Assembly (NCBI GenBank): GCA_004293285.1
Contig: RDYF01000087.1
Coordinates: forward strand, 1 to 38,623
DNA length: 38,623 bases
Direction of reading: 5' to 3'
DNA from: Verrucomicrobiota bacterium
GTDB lineage: Bacteria > Verrucomicrobiota > Verrucomicrobiia > Verrucomicrobiales > Akkermansiaceae
Made by a program: the position numbers and the translations under genes. The notes under the pieces were generated by a model, which saw nothing but the letters and a program-made list of their open reading frames with translations, was not told the DNA's origin and did not search any database. How positions within the stretch are numbered: the stretch's first letter is position 1; each line of letters begins with the position of its first letter. Shown in pieces: positions 37,390 to 38,623 of this stretch.

Positions 37390-38148
37390 ATGTCACGCCG
37401 TCAATCCAGTTCCGCCGGAGTTTCGCTCTTTCCGTTTTTGAGCATTCTCGCGTGCTTGATTGGGGTTCTTACCATGATGATCAAAATCATCACGGACATC
37501 AAAGCCCAAGAAACCACTGGACGCGATGAACAGGAAATGAACCGCGCCAAGCAACACCAACAACTCCGCGTCCAGATTAAGAAACAACAGCAGGAGATCG
37601 AGAAAATCAAAGCTGTGCTGAAGGAACGCAACGCGGCTCTGGTGGAACTCAGCGAGCTAGAAAACAAACGCATTGTCTTGCGCAAGAAACTGGCAGATGA
37701 AAAAGCGAAGCCCAAGGATTCGGACAAGGCCCTGCAGAAATTGCTCGAACAACTGATCGATCAAATCGCCAATCTGCGCAAGGACAAGATCAAGCCGGAT
37801 ACCAAACCGCAGCCCGTTCGCATCAATCCTGCCGGCTCGGGCCTCACTGCGAACACGCAATTGCTTTTTATCGAATGCAATAAGAACGGCCTCGTCATTC
37901 TTGATAAAAATGGCAGCAAAACCAATGTTTCCGCTGCTACCATCACCACCGATGGCAACCTCGCTGCCGCTTTCAATCGCACGAAGTCGGCACGCGAACA
38001 CCTCGTGCTGTTTTTGATCCGCGCCGATGGCAGCGCCACGTTCCGCACGGCAGGAGCTCATGCCGAAACCAAGTTCGGCTTGCGCATCGGCAAACTTCCC
38101 GTGCCCACTCAGGGCGAAATCGACCTCTCTCTTTTCCTCCGTAGATAA
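37390..38148 (+). CDS. ExbD/TolR-like protein lacking the membrane Asp
   Basis: This 252-residue protein has one N-terminal membrane helix in the context SLFPFLSILACLIGVLTMMI (residues 12-31). A coiled coil (about 45-110) and a small globular C-terminal domain ending in LSLFLRR follow. The helix aligns with the TPFIDVMLVLL region of ExbD, but Ser18 stands where the proton-carrying Asp normally is. It starts 20 nt after the exbB-like gene and precedes a second ExbD-like gene by 8 nt. It probably forms a hetero-oligomeric partner of the channel. The family is frequent in Planctomycetes and Verrucomicrobia, and I know of no function for it. Confidence 0.75.
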   Translation: MSRRQSSSAGVSLFPFLSILACLIGVLTMMIKIITDIKAQETTGRDEQEMNRAKQHQQLRVQIKKQQQEIEKIKAVLKERNAALVELSELENKRIVLRKKLADEKAKPKDSDKALQKLLEQLIDQIANLRKDKIKPDTKPQPVRINPAGSGLTANTQLLFIECNKNGLVILDKNGSKTNVSAATITTDGNLAAAFNRTKSAREHLVLFLIRADGSATFRTAGAHAETKFGLRIGKLPVPTQGEIDLSLFLRR

Positions 38149-38156
38149 CCAGTCCC

Positions 38157-38623
38157 ATGGCGAGAAAAAAATCGAATGATGAACAAGGCGTGAGCATGGA
38201 CTCCCTCATGGATGCCCTGACGAACGTCGTCGCAGTGCTTATCGTGATCCTCATTTTGCTGCAAGTCGATGTCACGCAAACGGTGGAGAAAATGCTCAAT
38301 GACCTCAAGCCCGCCAGCGAGGAGGACATCAGCCGCGCCAAGCAGGAACTCACCCAGGTCCAGCAACAGCTGAAACGACAGCAGGAAATGCTGAAACTGC
38401 CCGAACCCACGCCCAAGGATTTCGGTCGCGTGCAGGCCGACCTCTCCCTGCTCGATGACGCCATCAAGAAGGAACAAGGCGCCCTCATGGAACTTTCCAA
38501 GCTGCGACAAGAAGTCGAGAAGCAGAAAAAAATCGAAGCTGAGGAACGCAAGAAGACGGATGTGGTGATCGCCGAAATCAATCGCATCAAGGCCTTGCTC
38601 GATCAAACGCCCATCCCGAAAGC
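38157..38623 (+). CDS. Second ExbD/MotB-like protein with conserved Asp (partial, right edge)
   Basis: The first 155 residues are visible before the window ends. A basic start (MARKKSNDEQG) leads to a membrane helix in the context SMDSLMDALTNVVAVLIVIL, where Asp19 sits at the position of the ion-binding Asp of ExbD and MotB. A long coiled coil then runs to the window edge. It begins 8 nt after the stop of the Asp-less ExbD-like gene. The two together look like an asymmetric pair for the ExbB-like channel. The C-terminal domain cannot be seen. Confidence 0.72.
   Translation, partial: MARKKSNDEQGVSMDSLMDALTNVVAVLIVILILLQVDVTQTVEKMLNDLKPASEEDISRAKQELTQVQQQLKRQQEMLKLPEPTPKDFGRVQADLSLLDDAIKKEQGALMELSKLRQEVEKQKKIEAEERKKTDVVIAEINRIKALLDQTPIPK

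Noticed and set aside
36037..38623. Zorya defence system (ZorA/ZorB)
   Set aside because: The ExbB-like channel and partners resemble ZorA/ZorB only in general; there is no OmpA-type domain in the complete ExbD-like partner and no ZorC, ZorD or ZorE gene in view.

Overview
The window most likely comes from a member of the Verrucomicrobiota. The markers are a Verru_Chthon-cassette-A-like giant pseudopilin-type protein, a PEP-CTERM protein, a XylR-type regulator (sugar-binding domain plus AraC helix-turn-helix), and a BatA/ExbB/ExbD-like gene set of a type common in Verrucomicrobia and Planctomycetes. No taxonomic search was run, so this rests on gene content alone.

Positions 1-14970 are a defence island. 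After the tail of an IS630-type transposase at the left edge, eight genes lie head to tail on the minus strand and read leftwards. In transcription order they are: a SNF2 helicase with a C-terminal DUF3883 domain, an AAA15/RloA-like ATPase, an RloB-like protein, Septu PtuA (ATPase), Septu PtuB (HNH nuclease), a DUF1156 adenine-type DNA methyltransferase, a PD-(D/E)XK nuclease and a DUF499 AAA ATPase. From the Septu ATPase onward, adjacent genes overlap by 4 nt or are separated by 1-2 nt. Two known ATPase/nuclease modules (RloAB and Septu) are therefore nested inside a helicase/methyltransferase/nuclease/ATPase system. This is the strongest candidate for an undescribed composite anti-phage system.

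Positions 15000-21930 are core genome: initiator tRNA-fMet with promoter and terminator, rplQ and rpoA (minus), a small AP2-like DNA-binding protein, a photolyase, birA and nadC (minus), and a Gfo/Idh-type oxidoreductase. Positions 22000-27340 hold a PEP-CTERM protein, an RlpA-like lipoprotein, a LemA/M48 protease pair and a XylR-type regulator. Positions 27478-38623 are read on the plus strand: an FAD-dependent oxidoreductase translationally coupled to the Verru_Chthon A-like protein, a small exported protein, a BatA-like VWA membrane protein, an ExbB/TolQ-like channel protein with a zinc ribbon, and two ExbD-like partners, the second cut by the window end.

A striking feature of the right-hand two thirds is a series of short losses inside otherwise conserved genes. 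rplQ, the photolyase, the Gfo/Idh gene and the exbB-like gene each lack a short conserved segment, and the reading frame changes at that point. In all four the missing length must be 2 modulo 3. rpoA and the Gfo/Idh gene also appear to lack in-frame blocks of roughly 13-15 codons. The defence genes show no such loss. Assembly error is the leading explanation, and these genes should be read with that in mind.
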